64,000 nucleotides of DNA from Dolomedes plantarius (GCA_907164885.2 OU015492.1:192324039-192388038); one strand, 5' to 3'. Shown: positions 40,153 to 52,383, numbered from the stretch's first letter. The notes: generated by a model from the sequence alone, not told the origin. Program-made: numbers and translations.

Positions 40153-41690
40153 AAATTTTAGGTAGCGCAGTTTTTTTTATCAGAGTACTGAACCAAAAAC
40201 TCACATACCCGTGAGTTCTGGAAAGCTTATTTCTGAGGAAAATTATAAGCACCTCGGGTGCTTTAGACGATTTTTGGTATTTCACACAATATTTAATCTT
40301 TTATTAAACATCACTGTCTCACAAAATAATAAAATTGAGGATGGCATAATCTAAAGCATCATTTCTCCGTAGTAACAATGAGAGTGATTAAAAGATGGAT
40401 TTTTCCTTATCTTAGAGCGAAGGAAAAAATTGGTAATTTATCATCCTCAAGAAATTGGCGTATTTTAGTGCCAGAAAATATGATGTCTTTCATGCTGTGA
40501 GCAATGTTCATTAAAGTTTCAAATTTCCATTCTTTAATACATTTCCTTGTGTGGCGATAATAAAAAAATGAAAGTAGAAAAGATAGAAGCAGTCTAATGA
40601 AGGATGACGGTGAAGTAAAAAAATCACTTAATAGTTTACTATCAATGAACAATCAGAAACTTACGAGTTTTCGGTTTAAAAAAATGCTGCGTTCATATTT
40701 ATAGTGAATATATGGAAGAGTTTTTTCTGCTAAGGGGACCAGGGACTTTCAACCTCATTATTTTCAATTTTCAATTTTTAACTCTATATACCAAATGAGA
40801 ATAATTAATTTTCTATTTTATTACATTGAAGACTATCAGAATTGCTAAATAAATATTTTGTGACCAAATAAGGTCTTTTTATAAAAGATTTTTAGCTTTT
40901 TGCTAACATTTTTCAAAATGCTCCCACCGCATTCCATGTCATTTAAAAACCTCAATTTTTTTTATGAATTTACCATATCTATATATAAACATAACTGTTC
41001 ATTGAAATTTATTTGTATGAATTAAAACCCATAAAAAAATAATAATTAAATATGCCTTTTAATTTTTAAGTTTTCGCATGCTTTTACTTCATTTCATGGT
41101 CTATAAATTTAGCAAATGTTTGTCGATTCAAAGAATTATGCTACGTTTTGTGACAAACACTTCAATTGACTGTCCTCAGAAATTTGGAAGAAATCAGAAG
41201 AAATTTAACACGCATGGAACATTTCGAAACAATCCGTCACAATGCCCTTTAAATGCCCTTTAAATGCCACGCCCGCTTTTTAAAAATGTAAATAAAACGC
41301 TTAAAAATCATTTGATTGAGAAAATTTCACTTTGTGATCAAAGCTTACACCCACCTAGATTTTGGGGGGACCAAAAAAAAAAAAATTAAAAAAAAAAAAA
41401 TTCGTGAATTCGGTCGAATTTTGCTATTTCAAAAGTTCCTTGTCCCCAATGAAATGCAGCGCATAATTTTTTCCCATATAGCTGAGTAAATATTCTGTTA
41501 AATATTAAAACGTAAAGTAAATACAAACTTCACAAGGGATAATAATGCACGCACTCCAATAAAATTGCGTTAAACTGGATCAAAATACGATGAAATTGCT
41601 CGAAACAAGTTTGCCATGAAATCATTTCGGTTATTTTTTTTCAGTGCAGGGAATATTAATCACGAATTTGTTAATTTCACATTTAAATAC
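40153..41690. other. No gene seen
   Basis: AT-rich, with an A-run near 41376-41400. No recognised domain or element end. Confidence 0.45.
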
Positions 41691-42161
41691 TGTTGACGCC
41701 AATGGCTATGTTGGCAATCGCCAAACGCGCCCTTGAAATAATACAAATATAGGTATCATAGTTTTTATTTCTTATGTTGGCATCGTAAACTAAAAGATAT
41801 TAGAATTTGTTTGAAATCGTTTGTTGTATAAAAAAGTTTGTTACGCTCGCGCATCGTATAGTCGATGTTTCATGTATTGATTTTGTTCATACATTAGTAT
41901 TGTAGATAATTCGTTTAAGTAAATAAAATTGTTATTAATTCGTGTGTCGTATGGTCGACAATGGTTTGATATAATTTATTAGTCTACAGTCCATTCGAAT
42001 ACAACAAATTTGGGACCAGTACAATGTATGACATTTGGTTCATACAGTTGTATATCTTTTAGTTTACGATGCCAACATAAGAAATAAAAACTATGATACC
42101 TATATTTGTATTATTTCAAGGGCGCGTTTGGCGATTGCCAATATAGCCATTGGCGTCAACA
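41691..42161. mobile_element. MITE with long terminal inverted repeats
   Basis: The left 108 bp (tgttgacgccaatggctatg onward) return as an almost exact inverted copy on the right (ending ccattggcgtcaaca). Flanking aatac on both sides suggests a 5-bp target duplication. The interior of about 250 bp includes two related blocks (cgcatcgtatagtcga and tgtcgtatggtcgac). Superfamily uncertain. Confidence 0.75.
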
Positions 42162-42417
42162 AATACATTTTCAAGAAATTTATCGAGAGTTTGCATTCAT
42201 GATACTAAATGACTTGAAGGAGGCTTTTCAAGTAGGTGGCGTACATCAGATGAGAAAAATTTTGTAACGCCCTGATTATAGCTCAGAAAACTTACTGTTA
42301 TTTGGGCTAATATCTTATGAACCATACATGCGTGTATGAATACTTCAACAAATGTATCCAATAATGTTTTTAAATTAATAAAATTTAAATAAATATTCAC
42401 ACATACATATATGTGTA

Positions 42418-43016
42418 CTAGCTGAATATCCGTGCTTAGCTACGGAGTACATTTCTGAATAATTACAATGACAAAATAATGAAATTGCTTTTTAGAGAAT
42501 TAAATTCTTAAAAAACTTCCATCTCAATTAGTCTAGTGGTTATATTTTATCTTTTACTGAATTTTAATATTTTTTTCTGTCAATTTATTTTGTTGTTATG
42601 CACCTGAAGCAAAACCGATTTCAAGTATCACCAAAAGAAATGAAATTTCGTGATCAGCATTTAATAAATGAAATTCTACAAATTAATCTTTAAAAATTCA
42701 CCAGAAATCAGAAAATGGAGGTAAAGATTTGAAAAAGATATCACTTTAATGGATTTTTTATGATCTTTCTCATGATATAAATTTTATAACCCTCAAATTT
42801 ATACTTTGAATGCGAACTTAAAGAATGTTACAAACACAGCTTAAAAATTTAATTTAAAAAATCTAAGAAGAATTTTTCAAAAATCTTTCTTAGCGCACCT
42901 CTACACTATAAGAAGAATCGCCATGCAAAATGCCAGCCCTTTAGGTCCAACGGTTTGGTCTGTGCGTTATCTGTCAGTCAGTTAGTCACGGAAATGTTTT
43001 TTTATATGTATATAGA
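42418..43016 (-). mobile_element. Non-autonomous Helitron, family 1, copy c
   Basis: Minus-strand 5' end TCTATATACATATAAAA and 3' end with the ccgtagctaagcacgg hairpin region and CAGCTAG. Host bases A and T flank it. No internal TA tract is present, unlike copy a. Confidence 0.78.
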
Positions 43017-44750
43017 TATGTATGCATCGGTGTTTATGTGTGTGTGTGGGTGTGTGTGTGTTTGTTAGAATTAATTTCGTCTCATCCAATGTTAAATTAA
43101 TATTAGCATTCAAAGTTTCAAGATATGTACCCAAAACAGTTTTTTCATTGCCACTAAGCTTAAAGTACTTCAAAAAGTGTTTTTAATTTCACTACTTATA
43201 CATTAAGACAACAGGCAATGCCAGACAAGTAGATTTTTTTTTAACCATGAACCACCTCCTATAGAAAATTTGTCATTGAGAATATATGTCAATAAGGCAC
43301 TCTCCAAACATAAAACTGTATTAATTAAATGGCTCCATTACTCTAATTTTGGCTGGCTATCAAAAATGCTGAATGCTTGCTTGAACGACGTAAACACATG
43401 TGCGTGACAAAGTATTCGTTCGATTTGAGATCCCTGTCTATTTCACAGCCTATGTTTACTACTCAGGAATATGAATTGCAGGACGAAGTTTTTTATTTCG
43501 TCCTTTGAATAAAACAAGGGAATTACTCAATCAACGGAATTAATATAGTTTTGACGAGATCTGAGGGGAATTTTACTTGAGTTAATTTGAATGAATGTTT
43601 AGTTGCATAATTCTGTAGACATATTTAAGTGATGAAATACTTTACTGCAAAACTTCAACTTCAGAAGTCGATAATTTAGAGAAATTTGACATCGCATAGA
43701 TACTATTATTTGAAAATATTACGTATGGTAATCTATTGACATCATTATGACAATACTATTCAAAATAATGGGTTTTAAAGGCCAACATTTGTACGATTAT
43801 CAAATTTATGGAGTTATATATTCATAACCGCTACAAATTATAACCTGGCCTGTACTCAAAGTTCTGTATTAAAATAACCATTGACTAATATAATATTTGT
43901 TGCGTAGTTATAAACATTTCAGAATAAATCATTCATTTTCAGGTTAGGCATAATGATAGATTATACTAAGCCCTAAATATTTTTAAAACGTCATTTCGTA
44001 AGCGTCAGGTTACTGAAAGATTTAATAAGCAACTGATATAAGGCTTCGTTTAGTTACATCCTGAATGATGCAGTACAGTTTAAAAGTGGGTAATTCTACA
44101 ATTAATTAAGAATAACGAGGAAAGTCATTAAGTTATTATTTCATAAAAGTGTGTTTAAATATATTAAGAAAGAATATATTTCTTCCTTAATGTTTTTTTA
44201 AATATTCAACAATTTATATATTTTACTGGGCTCTATAAACTGCTCATGAGCTTGTATATCTGCATGGCTCATTTATATCATGAAAAATTGCCTATTGTGG
44301 CACAATAGGAGTTTCTTGATTTTGTGCCAAACAGGAAATAAGCAAGCCGACCAAATGTTATTTCATAGCATATTAAGCAACAATTTAGCGACTTTTATAT
44401 CCTGTTTTTACCCTCCTTGAAACACACTTTAGAACGTATAAATAACAACTAGTTTCAGACTAACAGATATGCTGTAGTTCTGCATGTTGGATCTGAAACT
44501 TGCTTATCCCCATTTTTACAAACATGCTTAGCATTTTAGTAGGAAATTGATTGAATTACCTTTGTCATAAATATATTGTACATATATGCTCTTGCTAACA
44601 TAACAGGAAGTTTTTATGAGGTTGCGATTTTAAAAGTTTGCTTTTGAATATTTTATTTAAGAATGATCTCCATTCTCCTTTTCTTTGGGTTGCAATAGAT
44701 TATTTTGTTGTAATTTTAAAAAAAAATTCATCGTAGTTTTTTATTTAAAA
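43017..44750. other. No gene seen
   Basis: Begins with a TG-rich stretch (43030-43060) and is otherwise AT-rich. No supported feature. Confidence 0.45.
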
Positions 44751-44758
44751 AAGAATTT

Positions 44759-45052
44759 GTTGCTCTATCGAAAAAACAGACCTGTTATTCAAGCGTCTTT
44801 ATCTTTGTGCGGCTCTTTTAGATCTAAATGTCTGCAAAGAAGGGTACTGAACCTAGCGTGTATAAAATAGATAGAGCAAAAATATAGGTAGAGTAAAAAA
44901 TAAATAAAGCAAAAATCGCTAATTTCGATAGAGCAAAAATAATCTTTTGCTCTATCGAAAAAACAGACCTCAGGCGTCTTTATCTTTGTGCGGCTCATTT
45001 AGATCTAAACGTCTGCAAAGCAGGGTACTGAACCTAACATGTGTAAGTTGAG
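44759..45052 (+). repeat. Direct duplication of about 110 bp
   Basis: A block starting ttgctctatcgaaaaaacag (44759) recurs from about 44946 with few changes and one 9-bp indel. It includes cgtctttatctttgtgcggc and tagatctaaa-gtctgcaaag. The spacer repeats gatagagcaaaaa, so the unit may be longer. Confidence 0.8.
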
Positions 45053-45305
45053 AGAACGGCGTCCTTTCTAAGACTTCAGTCAGAATATTACTCATTAAAG
45101 TTACATTTCATAGATATAATTTAAATATCATAGATTATTTTATGACGTTTCATACAGCACGGAACTAAAACTTCGAAATCTATTCTACGCTTAAGATAAT
45201 GTGATGTCCGGTAGAGAAGTCTAATCTTTTCTCAGCGAAGCCTTTGCAAGGCGTAAGACTACACACTCTCATGTTATGATGTAAAATAAGTCGGTTATTG
45301 AATTA

Positions 45306-45374
45306 AATAGTTCTACCCATATTTTTGCACAATGGTCTTCGAATCATTGTGCAAAAAATATGGGTAGAACTATT
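45306..45374. repeat. Near-perfect hairpin, arms about 29 bp
   Basis: Arm aatagttctacccatat-ttttgcacaatg pairs with cattgtgcaaaa-atatgggtagaactatt around the 10-nt loop gtcttcgaat, with one extra A in the right arm. It could be a recent inverted duplication or a small-RNA precursor. Confidence 0.75.
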
Positions 45375-46507
45375 AGTTCCATAGTACGGTACGGTATTTG
45401 CTTTGTAATACTTTAGAAACCATTAAACCTTATTGTCTCTTAGTATGTGCAGTTATGGACTTCTCAGCTTATTGGCTAGCATAATATTTATTAGTACTTC
45501 TTATGATTGCAGAGAATTAAACGCCATTCTTGTAGCATTTCGTATTCCCCTGTAGACATATCCGCATCTAAAGCTCGACACTTGAAGAAGGACTTGACTA
45601 TACGCATCAGTCCCAAACATGCTATCATTTTTGGATTCTGTTGAGGATTTAAAGAAGCTTTCATTCATGATTTTAATTTACCACTGGACTACAATGAACA
45701 TTTTATAATAATGATTTAAAAAATGTGAAGTATGATATATCCCGTTCTAAAATTACATAAAAACAAATAAAATGGTACATGTGTACGTAAATTTTGCTTA
45801 ATTATTTGAACTATTATTTTGTATATTAAGTATACGAGGGGGCCACAATTAATCAAAATCGAAAGCATTAACCTGGGAGATAGAATTCATTTATCAGTTG
45901 TTCAATTTAGTTTGACAAGACACTTTCATTTTTTTCAGTATTAATGTCCATCCCAGAAATTAATTTTCATTTATATCCGTTCATGTTCATGCAATTATAT
46001 AACATTCTACCTTGTCAACGATGATTTTGTCTCATCCTGCCATATGATACATCTCCCGGGAAGAAAGATCTGAGCAATCAACTAAAATATTCATATTATT
46101 TATGCTCCTGTCATAAATGGAGCATTATTTTCATCAAAAATAGGCATATAACGGTCATGAAGATGCTAGAGAATATTTCTGGTAATTCCTTCCAGGCGAA
46201 ATTGCTTCCAAATGCCAATAGATATTTGTCTTGAACATATTTGTCTTCTCCTGCTGTTTGGAAATGTAAAGCCTTTGTGAGATTAAGAAACATAACCGGC
46301 ATCCTATTTTTCTTAAGGACTGCCATATTACATAATTTATTTTAATCTCAATAAGTGCATTATCGTTTTTTCTCAGCAACTAATAAAAACTATCCATTCG
46401 ACATGTATATAGGCTTATATATCTCTCACATATATGCAATGTAAACTACTTACGTTTTTTATTATATTAAGTGCGAAAATTGTACAGTAACTACAGATGA
46501 AACAAAA
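45375..46507. other. No gene seen
   Basis: AT-rich sequence without a supported feature. Confidence 0.45.
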
Positions 46508-46834
46508 AATTTCAGGTAGTCTCTTCTAACGAAACTACCGCGAGTTATTAACGTAGGATTACTTAGCGTTGCTTACCTCTTTTGTATGTATATAAGTATG
46601 TATGTGTTATGTATATATGTATCTATATATATTACGTATGTACATTTTATATATATATATATATATATGTCAAAATTTTGACGCATTTTGGTACTTTTCT
46701 ATTTAACTGTTTACTGCTTGTCCAAGTGATACAGACTGGGTTTGGAGCTCTGCCAAAATTATAACTCGCAACGCAGGACATCTGGAATTTTTCTCTCCGG
46801 AGGACCGTTATGGAGGAACGTAATCCTACGTTAA
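46508..46834 (-). mobile_element. DINE-1-like element, copy 4
   Basis: Reads left to right as the 3' tail hairpin (ggtagtctc / gaaactacc), ttaacgtaggattac, a TATG/TA microsatellite (about 46585-46667), tcaaaattttgacgcatttt, the core ccaaaattataactcgc, and the 5' end gtaatcctacgttaa. This is the complete order of parts for the family. Confidence 0.8.
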
Positions 46835-47816
46835 AATGATCTTAAAGGAAGTTTCTTGAAGAAAGTTTAGTTTTGGTAATTTTTCGGTGGACTTTACGTA
46901 AAATATCGCATGTTTTATGTGTCCCGTATTCTTCTACTCTTTCATCGCTTGATTTAATGAATCACGCATTATGTTGATAATCATTTCATTTTCAAAAAAC
47001 GTCGCAGTGATACAACATAATATAATAATATAAATAATGATGAAAAATAATAAATATAATAATAATGATACATAGTAGGGGAGCATATGTCGAAAAAATG
47101 AGCTCCGTGGCGGTATTAATGATGGGAACATGGGTGGATATTTTTTTCATCAGAAACTACCTGTAGATGAATAATTTCCATGGTGTCACTCTTTGGTGTG
47201 TGGCGTATAGCAGTAATGACGTCATCAAGATGGCCGCCATGGAATTAAAAAAATCCACTTTATTTCGGTTATTTATCGGCCGATTTTCTTTTGTAATGCC
47301 TCATACTGAAGATAAATAAAATGTCTAGATGACAGATGCAGAATCAGGGGAGACGGAGTCATCACAGAGCACAAAAGGGAAAGAGCGCGTCCTCTGAAGA
47401 AGATGGTTGGCTCGCGGTTGGGACCTGTGTGTGATTCTTAGAAAAGGGAGGAAGAGCCCCCCAAAATGTGCCAATAAAAATGTGCCAATAGCACGTAGTA
47501 CGGTCATACATATGTGTAACTCTCCAGGTCGTAGCACAAAGCGATCTCGAAGATTCTGTTGAGCCATGCTAAGTTGCTGCACAGGACGGTAAAGACCCAA
47601 ATCTAATGGAACAACACATTTTGAATCTACTCCACACACATATATAGTCAATTTTTCAAATTACGTCTAATAAGTCAATTGTATGGAACGATCTGTTGGA
47701 GTAGCTGGTATGATTGGTAGAGCACATATGTGAGTGATTGGTTTTTGAACTTTTAACAGCTTTGCATTAAAGACAATCCAAGTTGGATCAGATGCTGGAT
47801 TATAACTACTTTCATG

Positions 47817-47994
47817 CAGTGGCGTAGCGAGGGGTGGGCAAGGGGGTCTATTATGCCCCGGGCGCCACTCGCAAAGGGGCGCCAAATGGTCCTTTTCACT
47901 AATTCTATATATTATATTACTATATGTTTTTCGGAAAGGGGGGCGCCAAAAAGGTATCGTGCCCCGGGCGCCAGCTATGCTCGCTACGTCACTG
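47817..47994. mobile_element. hAT-type MITE, single-unit form
   Basis: Ends cagtggcgtagcgag and ctcgctacgtcactg with the 8-bp duplication ctttcatg at 47809-47816 and 47995-48002. Same family as 39700-40144 but with one internal tctatatattat unit instead of seven. It interrupts the coding block of the 4.3-kb element. Confidence 0.9.
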
Positions 47995-48119
47995 CTTTCA
48001 TGATTAGAACTTGAAGGTCTATTTCCGGAACTATCGGATATTTCTTCTGTATCACGTATTATTTTGTTTTTGCACAGACACCACGCTAAATCTTCTACTT
48101 TATGTAGTTTTAAACGCTG

Positions 48120-48121
<2 letters not shown>

Positions 48122-48176
<55 letters not shown>
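48122..48176. repeat. (TA)n tract inside transposon coding sequence
   Basis: About 55 bp of TA between codons for FKKSD and a resumed frame. It is in phase and encodes Tyr-Ile, but similar proteins would not be expected to have it, so I treat it as an inserted or expanded microsatellite. Confidence 0.85.
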
Positions 48177-48178
<2 letters not shown>

Positions 48179-48831
48179 CAGATTTCTTAAAAGCAAAACT
48201 GTTAGGCTTTAAGAGTTTTGGCCCATTGTAGTGAATAAAGTCTGTCATGTATCTGGATCGTTTCTGTAGCGAACGATTGGGTACCTGTGTTTCAGCATCA
48301 GACAGGGTTATAGATTGCAATTCACCTTCGTTATATTCTTGATAAGAAGTCATCACAGTTGCGTGAAGGGTTCCTCGTCCATTAGGCGTGTCTCCAAGGA
48401 AGTCTAAATTATCTGCGGTACAAAAGATAAATCTCCCTTTCACAATATCGGGTGGGACATACAATCCGTCATTGTCTTCCATATGGTTCAGAACTTCATT
48501 GGCTATAGCAGTCTCAAGGAAAAATCTTTATTATAATCAATCGAGTAACCCTAACCATGCATGAGCTGAACCAAGAATTTTCTGCGAGTTTTACTATGTA
48601 TCGTTAGGCCAACAGCAACTTGTAGAGGAAGGTCCCGTGAGTGTCTGTGTTTAACTAACGCCGTGCTACTATAAACGGTTTGTCTTTCAGTTTGCCACTC
48701 ATGTATGAGTTTGTGATAATGCAGCACCCCTTTGGTTCAAATGTTTGTTATCAATCTGCAAACTTTCCATTTTTTTTTGCTCCCTCCAATATACCATTTG
48801 AAAAAGTATAGAACTTCTTTCGGTATGATAT

Positions 48832-49272
48832 TTATGATTTTTTCTTCGTTATAGAACTTGTAAACTTCCATTTCTCCTCTGTCAGTATGGTTTTACGTAA
48901 TAATTTAGCTCCTTGATGCAGAACTTCCATACTCGCATTCATATCAGAATTGGATTCCACCCGCGACAACAAAACATCATTGACAAATTTCAAAGAAATA
49001 CGCTGTGATTGATTTTTGGAGATAGGGTCGTTAAATACTACATTCATGTAAAATAATTCATGCTCAATAAGTATTTTAAGAGATTTTCTTGACAACATGT
49101 CTTGCCGTTTAACACCATTCCAGTGACAGATATCTCTATAGTGTCTCTCAGGATTTGCCATCGTGACAACATTACCTTCCAAAAAAGAATCTAGCAAACG
49201 ATCTATCGATTCTACTTGACTAATATATTCTGGCAAGTTAGGTGTTGTTTCAACTTCATCAGTACTTCGCAA
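48832..49272 (-). pseudogene. Transposon-encoded protein, middle block
   Basis: About 146 codons: TPNLPEYISQVESIDRLLDS, ICHWNGVKRQDMLSRKSLKI and VLLSRVESNSDMNASMEVLH are the clearest stretches. It begins at a non-ATG codon after a likely frameshift, since another phase just upstream (49320-49275) reads AYDVAYHKEC. It lies between the zinc-binding block (49413-49889) and the central block, in the same direction, and is probably part of one original long protein. I do not recognise a named domain. Confidence 0.5.
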
Positions 49273-49412
49273 TGACGTTTTTTGTGCAACATTCCTTGTG
49301 GTATGCTACATCATATGCATGTACATCTTCTGGATTAATAAATCCACTCAGTTTTAACTTCCAATTGCTATTTTCACTTCGCTAGACAGCATCAGATCCT
49401 CTGACCTACCTT

Positions 49413-49889
49413 TTAGATGGAAGCGACATATAATGGATATCTCCTAGCTTCAAGTCTATCGAAAAAGAAGCAGGCATTTTTATGTAGTTTCGTGCCAAGA
49501 TTTTGGCCTCTTGTACACGGGTGGACCTTATTGCACACCGAGCCTGAGGAAGCTATTTCAATTTCCGCTTGTTGCTTTTTATACCTGGCCTGTAGTCTAT
49601 CAATGTTACCTTTGTACGTGCATTTCTTGTGACAAGTTAAATGCCACCGGGCATTTAGCTGGGTTATTCCTTCCACTGTAAATATTCTAGCGTATTCTTC
49701 GAGGTGCTGATAATCACTGTCTTTACACTTGTTTCGAACTCTCACTGCATCAAACAGTTTGTGCTGAGTACTTGAGTTTTTAACCAAATCCTCATTCAAT
49801 AGATGTTGGCACAATATACACAATTCAAAGTCTATGTCCTTCACTCGCTTTCGCTTAGACGGTCGGTCGAATTTAATTACACCATCCAT
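49413..49889 (-). pseudogene. Transposon-encoded protein, N-terminal zinc-binding-like block
   Basis: Starts at the ATG at 49889. After a basic segment (RPSKRKRVKD) come FELCILCQHLL and, about 65 residues on, RWHLTCHKKCTY. The CxxC and H-x3-H/C-x3-C pattern suggests a zinc-binding module, a common way for transposases to bind their ends. A helical stretch (DRLQARYKKQQAEIEIA) follows. The frame ends at 49413 with PLYVASI, probably by a frameshift or stop relative to the next block. The block is well preserved at about 158 codons. It could have been the start of the element's main protein. Confidence 0.55.
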
Positions 49890-50242
49890 ATTTTAAGTTA
49901 AAATTTACCACTTGAAACCAAAAAAAATATAGGCAATCTTGAACCGAACACAAGTTGTACTGTCTTTCGTTCAACAACTCTTGTAAAGGCACTCGTGTAT
50001 TATGTGTAGATCACAATTCATGCATTTATAACTCATGCCTTTATAACTTTATATTGGTGAAATTTTTATATTTTTCTTATTTTTGTATATCTCACCTGCC
50101 ATTTTGTGAAGTGTATAAATCATTAACTTGTCCTTTTTGCAAACAAAATCATCATGTAATTTTGCTATATTGTGTAACATTTTTGAATAACATGCTGTTG
50201 CATTTTTCTATGATTCGTTAAGTTTTTTTTAATGCTCTAGGG

Positions 50243-50567
50243 CAGGGGTGGGCAGACTTTTCCAAGGTACGGGCTACCTCTAATTTTGTCAGTGTTGCGG
50301 TCCACCCAGTGACGTAGGTGTGGTGAGCTAAAAAAAAGGTCTACAAAATTTATTATAACTTAGTAATAAATGCGGAATATGTACTTACCTACATAACTAC
50401 AAGAAAAAAATCTTACTCTTTTAAAACCGTGTTTAAAGCAAATAGCGTCGGTGTTCCAAAAATCTGTTTCTTTTAGTATGCGCGTCTTAGGTCTTAGTAA
50501 AGGCGGTCACCCCAAAATGTCTTGGTGGTCCACCGGTCGATCGCGATTGACTAAATGCCCACCCCTG
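50243..50567. mobile_element. hAT-type MITE
   Basis: Ends caggggtgggcagac and, inverted, tgcccacccctg. The 8-bp duplication ctctaggg is at 50235-50242 and 50568-50575. It contains a GC-richer core (gtccaccggtcgatcgcg) and no gene. It lies in the non-coding right part of the 4.3-kb element. Confidence 0.9.
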
Positions 50568-51740
50568 CTCTAGGGTATGTACTCATCTTAACATGTGTAT
50601 CCCAATGTAATTTTTGCACTTGTTTTTTTAAGTTTGTAAACACATTTCCTTTTTACTTTTTGTGCTATGCATAGTACAGTGTGATACACTGTTTTGAGCA
50701 TTATGTTTTTCATGCAGACGTGTCTTGTAACCTTCCTTATATAGTAATGACACTTATTTTACTATGCAACCATGCTCTTTGTCACAAGGTTGACTCTTAT
50801 AGTGCATTCATTTATGTATGACACCTATTTACGTTGTTTTGTAATTATTTTGATACCATTTTTCCATGTGTTTTGTATGCACTTTCTATATATAATTTAC
50901 AGGGGTGTTTTATTCTTTGTTTTTTCAATGGCTGGCCAGCCGACCTGAAGTGTTTTGTCTTTATGTATAATGTTAATTTAATTACAAGCACAACAGTTTT
51001 TTACCCTTCATGGAGGGTCTCCAATGTAACTTTGACCTAGCATAACACAGGTTCGAACCGCAATTCAACCATCTTCTTCAGAGGACGTGCTTTCTCCCTG
51101 TTGTGCTCTATGACGACTCCGTCTCCCCTGATTCTGCATCTGTCATCTAGACATTTTATTTATCTTCAATATGAGGTATTACAAAAGAAAATCGGCCGAT
51201 AAATAACCGAAATAAAGTGGATTTTTTAATTCCATGGCGGCCATCTTGATGACGTCATTACTGCTATACGTCACACACCAAAGATTGGCACCATGGAAAT
51301 TATTCATCTACAGGTAGTTTCTGATGAAAAAAATATCCACCCATGTTCCCATCATTAATACCGCCACGGGACTACATATGCTCCCCTACTAACAATCGTT
51401 TTTTATTCCAAAATAATTTTCTTTGAAATTTATTTCACCTAATACGAGCGTGAGATAGAAAGCAGACTCAAAGATAGATTTTCCGTCATTTTTCAGTTCA
51501 TTGTATTTTCTCTGTTCTAGTTTTAGATGATGTGTTTATTACAGAGTACGGGTAAGATGCATCTATAAAATTTTCGAAATGAAGTTTTGCCGAAATAACT
51601 TTTTTGAACTATGACAAAAAAAATTTTGTTATGAAAATGTGGAATTTTTCATACACTTAACAGCTTAGAATTTCCCTGAATAAATTTGGTGTAGGAACAG
51701 TACAAAACGTAATATTCTAGAACGTTTTAGTCAGTTTTTA

Positions 51741-52383
51741 TTCTGAGGAGCTGCGATTTACACTTAGATTATATAAAGTGACTAAAACCTAATTAAAAAA
51801 ACTGCTTCTTTTTAAAATTTTTTTACTCAACAGTCTTGTTTTACAAGTTTCAACTTTTAATTGTGCTTCCGTATTATACGATAATTTTAAGGTTTATTTA
51901 CTGTCCAATTACAGTCTTTTCTCTGATATTCAACATACTCATATTCAACATACCTCATTATTCTGAGGAGCTTCGATTTACACTTAGATTATATAAAATG
52001 ACTAAAACCTAATTAAAAAAAAACTGCTTCTTTTTAAATATTTTTTACTAAACAGTCTTGTTTTACAAATTTCAACTTTTAATTGGCCTTCCGTATTACA
52101 CGATAACTGTAAGGTTTATTTACTGTTCCATTACAGTCTTTTCTCTGATATTCAACATACTCATATTCAACATACCTCATTATTCTGAGGAGCTTCGATT
52201 TACACTTAGATTATATAAAATGACTAAAACTTTATTAAAAAAAACTGCTTCTTTTTAAAAATTTTTTACTCAACAGTCTTGTTTTACAAATTTCAACTTT
52301 TAATTGTGCTTCCGTATTACACGATCATTGTAAGGTTTATTTACTGTTCAATTACAGTCTTTTCTCTCATATTCAACATACAT
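51741..52383 (+). repeat. Tandem repeat, about 220-bp unit, three copies
   Basis: The anchor ttctgaggagct occurs at 51741, 51961 and 52183. Units share ttacacttagattatataaa, ctgcttctttttaaa, cagtcttgttttacaa and cttttctctgatattcaac. Short frames that recur in each unit are a by-product of the duplication. Confidence 0.88.

Larger units (their letters stand above)
47470..48482 (-). pseudogene. Transposon-encoded protein, central block (possible transposase core)
   Basis: One phase runs from 48482 down to about 47470. It starts VPPDIVKGRFIFCTADNLDF and passes LGDTPNGRGTLHATVMTSYQ and NGPKLLKPNSFAFKKSD. It is then interrupted by a (TA)n insert read as Tyr-Ile (48122-48176) and by the MITE at 47817-47994. 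It continues as DPTWIVFNAKLLKVQKPITH and, after two stop codons near 47660-47669, as YVCGVDSKCVVPLDLGLYRP and FVLRPGELHICMTVLRAIGT. At about 47430 it runs into the inverted repeat, so the C-terminal part has been deleted. The conserved acidic residues in ADNLDF, CGVD and LDLGLY are candidates for a nuclease-type active site, but this is inference. A 3'-deleted, interrupted relic. Confidence 0.6.
47073..51391 (-). mobile_element. 4.3-kb DNA transposon with about 350-bp inverted repeats, class unknown
   Basis: Left tagtaggggagcatatg matches the right end inverted. The inverted repeats run about 47073-47429 and 51046-51391 with only small indels, for example a few extra bases after catatgt on the left. 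The target duplication is either ACA (3 bp, next to TAGTAGGGG) or TA, and cannot be resolved here. Several minus-strand coding blocks lie within it, plus three later insertions: a MITE at 47817-47994, a (TA)n tract at 48122-48176 and a MITE at 50243-50567. The protein blocks resemble a multicopy animal protein family that I know only as uncharacterised, so I leave the superfamily open. Confidence 0.8.

Noticed and set aside
39821..40285. Frames of up to 114 codons across 39.8-40.3 kb
   Set aside because: They translate the tandem units of the MITE and show only repeat structure.
46582..46764. Plus-strand frames at 46582-46764 and 59280-59540 with similar C-terminal residues
   Set aside because: The similarity comes from homologous DINE-like DNA read in the antisense direction; copies elsewhere break the frame.
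49417..49632. Plus-strand 71-codon frame
   Set aside because: It is antisense to the better supported zinc-binding-like block of the 4.3-kb element.
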